This document shows positions 1 through 6,526 of a stretch of 7,770 bases of DNA, piece after piece. The stretch is taken from NCBI GenBank assembly GCA_958415245.1, contig CATYYP010000082.1:1-7770 (forward strand). The letters are read 5' to 3'. Source of the DNA: Schaalia odontolytica. GTDB taxonomy: Bacteria > Actinomycetota > Actinomycetes > Actinomycetales > Actinomycetaceae. Numbering within the stretch: position 1 is the first letter of the stretch; each line of letters opens with the position of its first letter. Below the pieces are notes generated by a model, which ran no database searches, had not been told where the DNA came from, and saw only the letters and a program-made list of their open reading frames with translations. The position numbers and the translations under genes were made by a program.

Positions 1-887
1 GGCACCATGTGTTTCTTCTGGGAGAGCCCGGATCCGGCAAGACGATGCTCGCCTCCCGGCTCCCGACGATACTGCCAGATCTCGACGCCGACACCGCTCT
101 TGTCACCACCTCGTTGCATTCGGTGGCGGGCCTGTTGCCCTCATCGATATCGCTGATGACGCGGCCTCCATTCCAAGCCCCACACCACTCGGTGACCGTG
201 CCGGCGCTGATCGGTGGCGGCACGCGCACGCTCGTCCCCGGGGCAGCGTCGCTGGCGCATGGGGGGATCCTCTTTCTGGACGAGGCCGCCGAGTTCGCTC
301 CCTCCGTCCTTGACTCGCTGCGCGAACCCCTCGAATCGGGTGTCATCCATGTGCATCGCTCCGGTGTTCAGGCGCGATATCCCGCAGCATTCCAACTGGT
401 GATGGCGTCAAATCCCTGCCCGTGTGGAGGCGGATACGGCGGGCGTCGATGCACCTGTTCCTCGATGAATCGACGCAGGTATCTCGCGCGTTTGTCCGGG
501 CCGTTGCTGGATCGGATGGACATCCGCATTGATGTGCACACCCCCAGCCGGGCGGACCTGGCGTCGACACAGACACGCGATTCCGCGTCGATACGCCAGC
601 GTGTCATAGAGGCGCGCTCGAGGGCACGCACGCGCCTTAAAGGCACGCCGTGGACCATGAACGCGCAGCTTCCGGGAGCGTGGCTGCGACACCACTCAGG
701 CATCGATGCTTCGCTCATTCATCAACTTGATCGGCTCGTCGACTCCGGTCACTCGTCCATGCGCGGAATCGACCGGATGCTACGCCTGGCATGGACGCTC
801 GCTGATCTCGAGGCCGCGCCTCGGCCAACCTTTGACCACATTGTTGCAGCGCAGCAGCTGCGGAACGGAGCGGATCACTATGAATGA
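1..887 (+). CDS. comM: ComM/YifB-family AAA+ ATPase (Mg-chelatase-like), C-terminal part; 5' end outside the window
   Basis: The reading frame is open to the left edge (first full codon at base 3), so about 294 C-terminal residues are visible of a family usually near 500; the N-terminal Lon-protease-like domain lies outside. The visible part starts just before the Walker A motif GEPGSGKT (visible residues 7-14, bases 21-44). Walker B is LFLDE (about 90-94). A four-cysteine cluster follows, NPCPCG and CTC (Cys 139, 141, 150, 152), then the GPLLDR arginine finger (Arg 171). The C-terminal Mg-chelatase-type domain carries a sensor-2 motif SMRGIDRML (Arg 254). In competent proteobacteria ComM is a hexameric helicase that extends branch migration of incoming DNA during transformation; that role is family knowledge and is not proven for actinobacteria. 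The stop codon overlaps the dprA start by 8 bases, which indicates an operon. The GTG at base 9 is internal and is not the start, because conserved family sequence (HH) precedes it. Confidence 0.93.
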   Translation, partial: HHVFLLGEPGSGKTMLASRLPTILPDLDADTALVTTSLHSVAGLLPSSISLMTRPPFQAPHHSVTVPALIGGGTRTLVPGAASLAHGGILFLDEAAEFAPSVLDSLREPLESGVIHVHRSGVQARYPAAFQLVMASNPCPCGGGYGGRRCTCSSMNRRRYLARLSGPLLDRMDIRIDVHTPSRADLASTQTRDSASIRQRVIEARSRARTRLKGTPWTMNAQLPGAWLRHHSGIDASLIHQLDRLVDSGHSSMRGIDRMLRLAWTLADLEAAPRPTFDHIVAAQQLRNGADHYE

Positions 888-2040
888 CACTGAACTGTGG
901 GAGGCTGCCTGGTGGTCTGCCGTCGCTGAGCCGGCTGATCCGTGCGCACGCATCCTTCGTCAGTCCTTAGGGGATCGAGATGCGCGCTCGTGGCTGATTG
1001 GGAGCTGGTCGGCACCGCCGTTGGCGCTTGCCCGTCACTCGAGGATTGACTGGCACACGCAGTGGAATCGGTGGAGGCAGCGCGCCCTCTCGGTCGACAT
1101 CGACAGTGAGCTGACACGTGTCGCTCGTGCGGGCGGCGGATTCATGACACCCGGCGATCCACGATGGCCAGAGCACCTTGCGTGCCTGGGGGAGGAGGAG
1201 CCAATGGGATTGTGGTTCCTCGGTGACCTGCCCGAGGATCCGCAGGCGGATCATCATCTGTCTATTGTGGGAGCTCGCGCTTCCACCGGCGCGGGAAACA
1301 GATGTGCACGTAACATGGCGGCCTTCGTCGCTTCGGCAGGCGTGACGGTGGTGTCTGGGGGAGCGATTGGCATTGACATTGAGGCTCACCGCGGTGCCCT
1401 GTCTGCGCGTGGGCGCACGATCTGCATCCTTGCGGGGGGCGTGTGCAATCCCTACCCCGCGTGCCACGGTGGTGACTTTCGCGCCGTCATTGATGGCGGT
1501 GGTGCCCTGATCTCCGAGGTCGCTCCCACCGCAAGGCCGGCGAAGTGGCGTTTCCTGACCCGTAACCGTTTGATTGCCGCATGGAGCGGGGCGACCGTGG
1601 TCGTCGAGGCGGGAGCGCGCTCCGGTGCCCTTGCGACGGCGCGTCGTGCCATGGAATACGGGCGTGAGCTAGGCGCAGTCCCCGGCGCAGTCGACGCGCC
1701 GATGTCGGTGGGGTGCCTCGAGCTTGCGCGCAACGGAGCGACGATCATCCGCGATGGGCGCGACGCCCTCGAACTCGTGCGCCCGGTGAGCGTGGACGCC
1801 GCCCAGCCTCTGTTCGGTATGCCAATCGACGACGATCACGGCGTTGATGCCCTAGAGCCAACTCAGCGTCGGGTGTGGGAGGCGCTTCCCCGGAGCGCTC
1901 CCGCGTCGGTCGAAGCAATCTGTGTTGCTGCGGCACTGTCGCGCGAAGAAGTGAACTACGCGCTGATGGAGCTCTCGGTTGCGGGTCTAGTGGCCGGATC
2001 GATGCGTGGCTGGACGCGAACGGGCGGAGGCAGACCGTAG
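880..2040 (+). CDS. dprA: DNA-processing protein DprA (Smf)
   Basis: This 386-residue protein has the DprA/Smf layout: a poorly conserved N-terminal region (1-125), a Rossmann-like core (about 126-300) and a C-terminal winged-helix domain (about 325-380). Core motifs are SIVGAR (128-133), VVSGGAIGID (157-166), YP (192-193), the RNR loop (228-230), VVVEAGARSGAL (240-251) and AVPG (266-269). The SGG variant in place of the more usual SGLARGID is, as I recall, common in actinobacteria. DprA binds incoming single-stranded DNA in the cytoplasm, protects it and loads RecA; it is also widespread in species with no known competence. I chose ATG 880 because DprA-like sequence begins there, GGAACGGAG lies at 862-870, and it overlaps the comM stop by 8 bases, suggesting translational coupling. 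The frame is open farther upstream to 706, but that part lies inside comM. xerC follows after 9 bases. No key motif is missing. Confidence 0.95.
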   Translation: MNDTELWEAAWWSAVAEPADPCARILRQSLGDRDARSWLIGSWSAPPLALARHSRIDWHTQWNRWRQRALSVDIDSELTRVARAGGGFMTPGDPRWPEHLACLGEEEPMGLWFLGDLPEDPQADHHLSIVGARASTGAGNRCARNMAAFVASAGVTVVSGGAIGIDIEAHRGALSARGRTICILAGGVCNPYPACHGGDFRAVIDGGGALISEVAPTARPAKWRFLTRNRLIAAWSGATVVVEAGARSGALATARRAMEYGRELGAVPGAVDAPMSVGCLELARNGATIIRDGRDALELVRPVSVDAAQPLFGMPIDDDHGVDALEPTQRRVWEALPRSAPASVEAICVAAALSREEVNYALMELSVAGLVAGSMRGWTRTGGGRP

Positions 2041-2049
2041 GATATCGAT

Positions 2050-2961
2050 ATGACAGGCAACGTGGGGGAGCGCTGGGAAGAATACCTGCGCCTTGGGCGG
2101 CGGATGAGCCCCCACACCGTTTCCGCGTACCTCGGGGATCTTCACTCGCTTATGGAGTTCCTCTCGCTCGACGCGGACGCGACCCCTGCGCAGTTGCGAC
2201 AGGCGCTCACGCAGCGCGCAGTGCGTTCCTGGCTGGCTCGCACCCTCGCGGATGGGGGAGCGCGCTCGACGATCGCGCGTCACACCGCCGCGATTCGCAA
2301 CTTCACTTCCTGGGCAATGCGTGAAGGAATACTGGTGAGCGACCCCGCGGCGCTCCTGTCATCTCCGCGTGCCGACCAGCGTCTGCCGTCTCCACTCGAC
2401 GAATCCGATGCGAGGGTGCTTCTCAACGCCGCTCGGGATGAAGCGTCGGCGGGAGGTGCCTCCCAGATTCGCAACTGGGCGATCCTCGAGCTGACGTACG
2501 CGTGTGGCCTTCGTGTCTCCGAAGTCTGTGCCCTCGATATCTCATCCCTGAACCGTGAGGCCCTCACCGTGAGGGTTGTCGGTAAAGGCAACAAAGAGAG
2601 GGTGGTTCCCTACGGTCCTCCTGCTGCCGACGCCCTCGACCATTGGCTGGTACGAGGCCGTCCCCAGTTGGCCGGGGAACGCAGCGGGGACGCTCTCTTC
2701 CTCGGCGATAAGGGTGGTCGCATCGATCCGCGCGTTGTGCGTTCGATGGTGCACAAGATGGCGGCTCGCGCCGGCGTGCACGACATTGCGCCACACGGGC
2801 TGCGCCATTCAACGGCGACGCACCTGCTGCAGGGTGGAGCTGACCTGCGTGCGGTCCAGGAGATGCTCGGTCACTCGTCGCTGTCGACAACTCAGCGCTA
2901 CACCCACGTGGATACCGCTCGTCTGAGCGCGATCTATCAGCGGGCGCACCCCCGCGCCTAG
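2050..2961 (+). CDS. xerC: Tyrosine recombinase XerC
   Basis: This 303-residue protein is of typical length for XerC/XerD. Residues 1-90 form the SAM-like core-binding domain, with the usual MSPHTVSAYLGDL pattern near 19-31. The catalytic domain covers about 110-295, and all six active-site residues can be seen: Arg155 (GLRVSE), Lys179 (VGKGNKER), His249 and Arg252 (HGLRH), His275 (LGHSS) and the nucleophile Tyr284 (TQRYTH). XerC acts with XerD at the chromosomal dif site to resolve dimers at division. Gene context favours XerC over XerD or a phage integrase: it sits in a core operon behind dprA, and I see no att repeats or phage genes nearby. ATG 2050 lies 9 bases after the dprA stop; GGAGG (2026-2030) is 19 bases upstream, longer than usual, so translation may be partly coupled to dprA. 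Telling XerC from XerD by sequence alone is uncertain. Confidence 0.9.
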   Translation: MTGNVGERWEEYLRLGRRMSPHTVSAYLGDLHSLMEFLSLDADATPAQLRQALTQRAVRSWLARTLADGGARSTIARHTAAIRNFTSWAMREGILVSDPAALLSSPRADQRLPSPLDESDARVLLNAARDEASAGGASQIRNWAILELTYACGLRVSEVCALDISSLNREALTVRVVGKGNKERVVPYGPPAADALDHWLVRGRPQLAGERSGDALFLGDKGGRIDPRVVRSMVHKMAARAGVHDIAPHGLRHSTATHLLQGGADLRAVQEMLGHSSLSTTQRYTHVDTARLSAIYQRAHPRA

Positions 2962-2976
2962 GACCCGAGGGCAGGT

Positions 2977-3009
2977 ACGCGCTGTCTCGCCGGTGATCGC
3001 AGACCGCGT
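2977..3009. terminator. Bulged hairpin between convergent xerC and M23-family genes; possible terminator
   Basis: ACGCG (2977-2981) and GTCT (2984-2987), separated by a 2-base bulge, pair with AGAC (3001-3004) and CGCGT (3005-3009) around a 13-base loop. This is the only obvious structure in the 66 bases between the two converging genes and could end transcription from both sides. There is no T-tract on either side, so it is not a classical intrinsic terminator and may simply be a chance hairpin in GC-rich DNA. Confidence 0.3.
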
Positions 3010-3027
3010 TCGGCAATTCGCATGAGG

Positions 3028-3579
3028 CTATCGAGCCAACACGTCGTCCCAGGGGAGCAGTCGCGGGCGCCCGAGCGTCATACGTATTGGATCGATGTAC
3101 GTGCGCCTGCCGGTCTTTGCGCCCCAGTGCAGTGTGGGTGAGTCCCCTTCGTCGACGCCGATGTCGTCCCCTTTCTGAACGTGATCGCCGACCGCGACGG
3201 ATGATTTAACGGGCAGATACGTTGACCAGACGACGCGGCCGCCGACGTCGTGCCGAATCGAAATGACGCCCCGGCCCGCGATGGGACCGGCAACGGTCAC
3301 AGTGCCCGATGCGCACGCGTACACCGGGGATGGAGCCGGGTACTGCAACGTCACCCCGCGACGCCCGGGAAGCCAGTCGTGGGCGGGTGGGGCGAATCCT
3401 TCGATGACGGTCACGGGTCTACCCGTGGGCCACTGCCATCGCTCGCGGTGCGGGGCAGCTGCGCCTGGCGGTGTCGCGATGATGAGCAGTGTGGCGACGA
3501 AGGTGGCGATCAGTGTAGCTGCGCTGAATCGACCACGGTTCGGGATTACGGAGGTCATGACATCAGCGTGAGGGGACAC
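3028..3579 (-). CDS. Exported M23/LytM-fold protein with degenerate zinc site
   Basis: This 183-residue protein has an N-terminal hydrophobic stretch (about 18-36) followed by PPGAAA and a plausible signal peptidase site near residue 42, so it is probably secreted or membrane-anchored. Residues 50-165 follow the M23 (LytM/glycyl-glycine endopeptidase-like) pattern: RRGVTL (73-78), PVYACASGTVTVAG (85-98), a beta-rich part with SIRH (107-110), VAVGDHVQKGDDIG (128-141) and LHWG (150-153). Active M23 enzymes use HxxxD and HxH. Here HxxxD reads Arg73...Thr77, HxH reads Thr149-Leu-His151, and the mid-domain His is Thr120 or Tyr121. Hydrolase activity is therefore doubtful, and a non-catalytic wall-binding or regulatory role is possible. 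The gene lies opposite rpsB, as do M23-family genes in other actinobacteria. The start is uncertain: GTG 3579 or ATG 3558 (residue 8). Neither has a clear Shine-Dalgarno sequence, so the message may be leaderless. The degenerate site makes the function unassigned. Confidence 0.82.
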   Translation of the reverse strand: MSPHADVMTSVIPNRGRFSAATLIATFVATLLIIATPPGAAAPHRERWQWPTGRPVTVIEGFAPPAHDWLPGRRGVTLQYPAPSPVYACASGTVTVAGPIAGRGVISIRHDVGGRVVWSTYLPVKSSVAVGDHVQKGDDIGVDEGDSPTLHWGAKTGRRTYIDPIRMTLGRPRLLPWDDVLAR

Positions 3580-3609
3580 GGCGCACAGGTCTAGTTGCCC
3601 GGCGTCGGT

Positions 3610-3648
3610 TGTGGATACTGCTGCGGCGCGAAAGGACCCTGTGGATAA
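3610..3648 (-). promoter_or_regulatory. Two DnaA-box-like 9-mers, 30 bases apart
   Basis: Read on the minus strand, 3648-3640 is TTATCCACA, a perfect match to the classical DnaA box, and 3618-3610 is GTATCCACA, one base away. Both have the same orientation and their start-to-start distance is 30 bases, about three helical turns, so bound proteins would lie on one face of the DNA. They lie 31-69 bases upstream of the minus-strand M23-family gene and about 85 bases upstream of the candidate rpsB promoter. The flanking bases 3580-3732 otherwise show no gene and no other motif I can support. DnaA binding is an inference from the motif alone. Confidence 0.4.
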
Positions 3649-3732
3649 CGAGCGAAAACGGCGCGTCTGTGCCGAACTGCCCCGGCCTCGTCGAAGATGA
3701 ATCCAGTAGGCAACGTCTCATCCGCCTGGTTT

Positions 3733-3761
3733 CGGACATTTGTGCACTTGTGAGGTAAGAT
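3733..3761 (+). promoter_or_regulatory. Candidate promoter of the rpsB-tsf operon
   Basis: CGGACA (3733-3738) resembles the -35 consensus TTGACA in its last four bases, and TAAGAT (3756-3761) fits the TAnnnT form of the -10 element. The spacer is 17 bases, the optimum for sigma-70-type promoters. Transcription would start near 3768 and leave a leader of about 200 nt before rpsB. This is the best-spaced pair I found by eye in the intergenic region. Confidence 0.5.
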
Positions 3762-3767
3762 AGCCGG

Positions 3768-3966
3768 GCACTTGCCCTATGCAGGTGACTTCGCGTGCCA
3801 TTATCGCGACCCACGGGAAACCGCCAGGGGAGCGAGGCGCGGCGGCTTCGGTCCTTTCGGGGATGGTCGCCGGTCATGGCACCAGGGTGCGCAACGCGCA
3901 CAGCAAACCGATAACCCCGGGGGAAACCCCACTGATCACTCGCGACTTGCGGGGAAAGGACGAACC
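3768..3966 (+). promoter_or_regulatory. Long structured 5' leader of rpsB; possible cis-regulatory RNA
   Basis: About 200 nt separate the candidate start site from the rpsB ATG, and five short hairpins can be drawn. They are TCGCG/CGCGA (3791-3795 with 3805-3809), CCGCC/GGCGG (3821-3825 with 3841-3845), GGT-C-GCC/GGCACC (3865-3871 with 3878-3883, one bulged C), GTGCGC/GCGCAC around an AAC loop (3887-3901), and GGGG AAA CCCC (3920-3930). The last CCCC (3927-3930) could instead pair with GGGG (3951-3954), right beside the Shine-Dalgarno sequence, which gives two mutually exclusive states. Ribosomal protein S2 represses its own operon through a leader in Gammaproteobacteria; a similar role here is inference. 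Small frames within the leader lack a ribosome binding site. Confidence 0.4.
3955..3960 (+). promoter_or_regulatory. Ribosome binding site of rpsB
   Basis: AAAGGA lies six bases before the ATG at 3967. It fixes this start over the upstream in-frame extension, which runs back to about 3772 and contains no S2-like sequence. Confidence 0.8.
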
Positions 3967-4794
3967 ATGGCAGTCGTTACCATGCGTCAGCTCCTCGAGT
4001 CCGGTGTCCACTTCGGTCACCAGACTCGCCGTTGGAACCCGAAGATGAAGCGCTTCATCCTCACCGAGCGCAACGGCATCTACATCATCGACCTGCAGCA
4101 GACCATTGCTGACATCGACATCGCCTTCGACTTCGTGAAGCAGACCGTTGCCCACGGTGGCACCCTGCTTTTCGTCGGCACCAAGAAGCAGGCCCAGGAA
4201 GCTGTGGCCGAGCAGGCCCAGCGCGTCGGCATGCCCTACGTGAACCACCGTTGGCTCGGCGGCATGCTCACCAACTTCTCGACCGTTGCCACCCGTCTGC
4301 AGCGCCTGAAGGAACTCGAGCAGATCGACTTCGACGACGTGGCCTCCTCCGGTCACACCAAGAAGGAACTGCTCATGATGCGTCGCGAGAAGGACAAGCT
4401 CTCGCGCACTCTGGGCGGCATCCGCGACATGACCAAGGTTCCCTCGGCCGTGTGGATCGTCGACCCCAAGAAGGAGCACCTCGCGGTCTCCGAGGCTCGC
4501 AAGCTGCGCATCCCGATCGTCGCCATCCTCGACACCAATGCTGATCCGGACGAGGTCGACTACCGCATCCCCGGCAACGATGACGCCATCCGCGCCGTCG
4601 CGCTGCTGACCCGCGTGATCGCCGACGCCGTCGCCGAGGGCCTCATCGCCCGCTCCGACGTCCGCAAGGGCAAGGGCGAAGAAGCCGCCGCTGAGCCGCT
4701 GGCCGAGTGGGAGCGCGAGCTCCTCGAGGGCGAGGTTAAGGCCGACGAGGCTGCCGCCGCAGCTGAGGCCGCCGAAGCCCCCAAGCAGGACTGA
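3967..4794 (+). CDS. rpsB: 30S ribosomal protein S2
   Basis: This 275-residue protein matches ribosomal protein S2 from its first residues: [20 protein letters not shown] (6-25), the MKRFI and [12 protein letters not shown] region (27-46), the [11 protein letters not shown] motif (94-104) and the C-terminal signature [20 protein letters not shown] (182-201), followed by [11 protein letters not shown]2 binds late to the back of the 30S subunit, joins head to body, helps recruit S1-type proteins where present, and is essential. An Ala/Glu-rich acidic tail (about 238-275) extends past the core fold, as is common in actinobacteria. Codons end overwhelmingly in C or G, stronger than in the comM-dprA-xerC genes, which suggests high expression. 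tsf follows after 25 bases with no hairpin between, so the two are most likely co-transcribed. Confidence 0.98.
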   Translation: MAVVTMRQLLESGVHFGHQTRRWNPKMKRFILTERNGIYIIDLQQTIADIDIAFDFVKQTVAHGGTLLFVGTKKQAQEAVAEQAQRVGMPYVNHRWLGGMLTNFSTVATRLQRLKELEQIDFDDVASSGHTKKELLMMRREKDKLSRTLGGIRDMTKVPSAVWIVDPKKEHLAVSEARKLRIPIVAILDTNADPDEVDYRIPGNDDAIRAVALLTRVIADAVAEGLIARSDVRKGKGEEAAAEPLAEWERELLEGEVKADEAAAAAEAAEAPKQD

Positions 4795-4819
4795 ACTTTT
4801 TACTGAGAGGAATCATCCG

Positions 4820-5647
4820 ATGGCGAATTTCACCGCTGCAGATGTGAAGGCGCTGCGTGAGCAGACCGGCGCCGGCATGATGGATGTCAAGAAGGCTCTG
4901 ACCGAGGCCGACGGCGACGCCGAGAAGGCTCTCGAGATCATCCGCCTGAAGGGCCTGAAGTCCCTGTCCAAGCGCGAGGGCCGCCAGGCCTCCGCCGGCC
5001 TGCTGGCCGCGCAGACCGACGGCACCATCGGCGTGCTGGTCGAGGTCAACTCCGAGACCGACTTCGTCGCCAAGAACCAGAAGTTCATCGACTTCTCCAA
5101 CGAGGTTCTGGCCGCCGCCGTTGCCTCCAAGGCTGCCGACCTGGACGCGCTGTTCGCCGCCCCCATGGGTGAGGGCACCGTCAAGGACCGCCTGGACGCC
5201 TTCGCCGCCATCATCGGCGAGAAGCTGCAGGTTGGTCGCATCGTGCGCGTCGAGGGCGAGAACGTCGACCTCTACCTGCACCAGACCAACCCCGACCTGC
5301 CCCCGCAGGTTGGCGTCTTCGTCGTGACCGATGCCGCCGGCAAGTCCGTTGCCCACGACATCGCGATGCACGTTGCCGCTTACATGCCCGCCTACCTCGA
5401 TCGCGATTCGGTTCCGGCCGACGTGCTCGACAAGGAGCGCGCCACCCTCGAGAAGATCACGCTTGAGGAAGGCAAGCCCGCCAACATCGTTCCTAAGATC
5501 GTTGAGGGCCGCCTGAACGCGTTCTACAAGGACAACTGCCTCGTTGACCAGGCCTTCGCGCGTGACCCCTCGAAGTCCGTTGCTCAGGTCCTCAAGGAGG
5601 CCGGCGCCACGGTCACCAACTTCGTGCGCGTGCACGTGGGTGCCTGA
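4820..5647 (+). CDS. tsf: Translation elongation factor Ts (EF-Ts)
   Basis: EF-Ts is the guanine nucleotide exchange factor that regenerates EF-Tu-GTP in the cytosol. The 275-residue protein starts with a UBA-like domain (about 4-48; LREQTGAGMMDVKKAL at 12-27). The invariant TDFV motif (80-83) follows, which contacts the EF-Tu G domain and displaces magnesium. The core then carries HDIAMHVAA (179-187) and the C-terminal EGRLNAFYKDNCLVDQ region (229-244). The length is that of the compact actinobacterial form. GAGAGGA (4805-4811) precedes ATG 4820 by 8 bases. Codon use is as biased as in rpsB. The rpsB-tsf pairing is nearly universal, and the unit is closed by the hairpin at 5678-5716. Because of the codon bias the antisense strand is also open over this gene; that is a shadow. 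Confidence 0.98.
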   Translation: MANFTAADVKALREQTGAGMMDVKKALTEADGDAEKALEIIRLKGLKSLSKREGRQASAGLLAAQTDGTIGVLVEVNSETDFVAKNQKFIDFSNEVLAAAVASKAADLDALFAAPMGEGTVKDRLDAFAAIIGEKLQVGRIVRVEGENVDLYLHQTNPDLPPQVGVFVVTDAAGKSVAHDIAMHVAAYMPAYLDRDSVPADVLDKERATLEKITLEEGKPANIVPKIVEGRLNAFYKDNCLVDQAFARDPSKSVAQVLKEAGATVTNFVRVHVGA

Positions 5648-5677
5648 TCTGGCCACGTCGTCAGCTTGCTGACAAAT

Positions 5678-5716
5678 GGGAGCGGTCCCGCCGAACGGCG
5701 GGGCCGCTCCCCTTTT
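5678..5716 (+). terminator. Strong intrinsic terminator of rpsB-tsf
   Basis: A 15-base-pair stem is formed by GGGAGCGGTCCCGCC (5678-5692) and GGCGGGGCCGCTCCC (5697-5711), with one G-U pair and a GAAC loop. It is followed by CTTTTA, a short T-run. It starts 30 bases after the tsf stop and separates the translation unit from pyrH. AAAT just before the stem gives only a weak U-tract in the other direction, so the main activity should be on the + strand. Confidence 0.9.
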
Positions 5717-5722
5717 ACCAGG

Positions 5723-5728
5723 TAGTAT
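5723..5728 (+). promoter_or_regulatory. Possible -10 element of a pyrH promoter
   Basis: TAGTAT fits the TAnnnT form of the actinobacterial -10 hexamer and lies seven bases after the tsf terminator T-run, where pyrH needs its own start signal. No -35 hexamer is recognisable at 16-18 bases upstream, because that position falls in the GC-rich terminator stem. A small inverted repeat, GGTT-CTT-AACC (5729-5739), lies just downstream and could be an operator or chance. Confidence 0.35.
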
Positions 5729-5763
5729 GGTTCTTAACCGTTCCGCCCTTCCCGGGCCGTTAC

Positions 5764-5770
5764 AAAGGAG
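5764..5770 (+). promoter_or_regulatory. Ribosome binding site of pyrH
   Basis: AAAGGAG lies seven bases before ATG 5778 and decides this start over the in-frame extension back to 5676, which runs through the terminator hairpin and carries no kinase sequence. Confidence 0.85.
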
Positions 5771-5777
5771 AAGCGTC

Positions 5778-6488
5778 ATGTCGACGAACCGCCGCGTTTT
5801 GCTCAAGCTGTCCGGAGAAGCATTCGGGGGTGGATCGATCGGTTTGGACCCCAAGGTTGTCCGCAACATTGCGGAGCAGGTCGCGACGGCTGTGCGTGAA
5901 GGTGTCCAGGTTGCGATCGTCGTCGGTGGTGGCAACTTCTTCCGTGGTGCACAGCTTGCTCGCGAGGGTCTTGAGCGTTCGCGCGCGGACTACATGGGCA
6001 TGCTTGGCACCGTCATGAACGCGCTCGCACTCCAGGACTTTATCGACCAGTCCGGTATCCCTGCCCGTGTGCAGACGGCCATCACGATGGCTCAGGTTGC
6101 CGAACCCTACCTGCCCCTTCGAGCGATTCGTCACCTGGAGAAGGGACGCGTTGTGGTCTTCGGCGCTGGCGCGGGCCTGCCGTACTTCTCGACGGACACC
6201 GTGTCCGCTCAGCGTGCCCTGGAGATTCACTGCGACGAACTCCTCGTCGCTAAGAACGGCGTGGACGGCGTGTACGACGATGATCCGAACAAGAATCCCG
6301 ATGCTCACCGCTTCGACACGCTGACCTACTCTGAGGCGCTGCGTCGCGATCTCAAGGTGATTGACGGTTCGGCGCTGGCCCTGTGCCGTGACAACGGACT
6401 GACGACGCGCATCTTTGGCATGGGTGGCGACGGAGCCGTGACCCGCGCGCTGATGGGCGATGAAATCGGTACCCTAGTGACGGCGTGA
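5778..6488 (+). CDS. pyrH: UMP kinase (uridylate kinase)
   Basis: PyrH phosphorylates UMP to UDP with ATP in the pyrimidine nucleotide pathway; bacterial enzymes are hexamers of the amino-acid-kinase fold, unrelated to eukaryotic UMP/CMP kinases. The 236 residues are the normal length. Motifs are KLSGEAF (10-16, phosphate-binding loop), [10 protein letters not shown] (48-57), the UMP-site segment [15 protein letters not shown] (71-85), and [20 protein letters not shown] (128-147) with the actinobacterial spelling of the GxGxPYFxTDT motif. [18 protein letters not shown] (157-174) and the C-terminal IGTLV close the fold. frr follows after 38 bases with its own strong ribosome binding site and no terminator, so pyrH-frr-cdsA are probably one transcript. 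Codon bias is milder than in tsf. No pyrimidine-responsive attenuator or PyrR-type leader is visible upstream. Confidence 0.97.
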   Translation: MSTNRRVLLKLSGEAFGGGSIGLDPKVVRNIAEQVATAVREGVQVAIVVGGGNFFRGAQLAREGLERSRADYMGMLGTVMNALALQDFIDQSGIPARVQTAITMAQVAEPYLPLRAIRHLEKGRVVVFGAGAGLPYFSTDTVSAQRALEIHCDELLVAKNGVDGVYDDDPNKNPDAHRFDTLTYSEALRRDLKVIDGSALALCRDNGLTTRIFGMGGDGAVTRALMGDEIGTLVTA

Positions 6489-6526
6489 TATAACCTTCAC
6501 AGACCACTGACTTAAAGGAGCTCATA

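Noticed and set aside
706..879. Upstream extension of the dprA frame
   Set aside because: It lies inside comM in another frame and has no DprA-like sequence; the ATG at 880 has a ribosome binding site and the operon-type overlap.
2041..2050. GATATCGATA next to the xerC start, considered as part of a dif-like recombination site
   Set aside because: No paired 11-base arms with a 6-base spacer of the dif type are present around it.
3779..4048. Plus-strand frame starting in the rpsB leader and overlapping the rpsB start
   Set aside because: No Shine-Dalgarno sequence before its ATG, no recognisable protein, and it runs out of frame through the 5' end of rpsB.
3874..4479. Minus-strand open frame of 201 codons opposite the start of rpsB
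   Set aside because: Antisense shadow of rpsB, again caused by biased codon use; no recognisable domain or start signal.
4736..5935. Long minus-strand open frame (399 codons) opposite tsf and the start of pyrH
   Set aside because: It lies antisense to a certain EF-Ts gene; its low-complexity Gly/Leu/Val-rich translation and lack of a ribosome binding site are what strong C/G-ending codon bias produces on the opposite strand.
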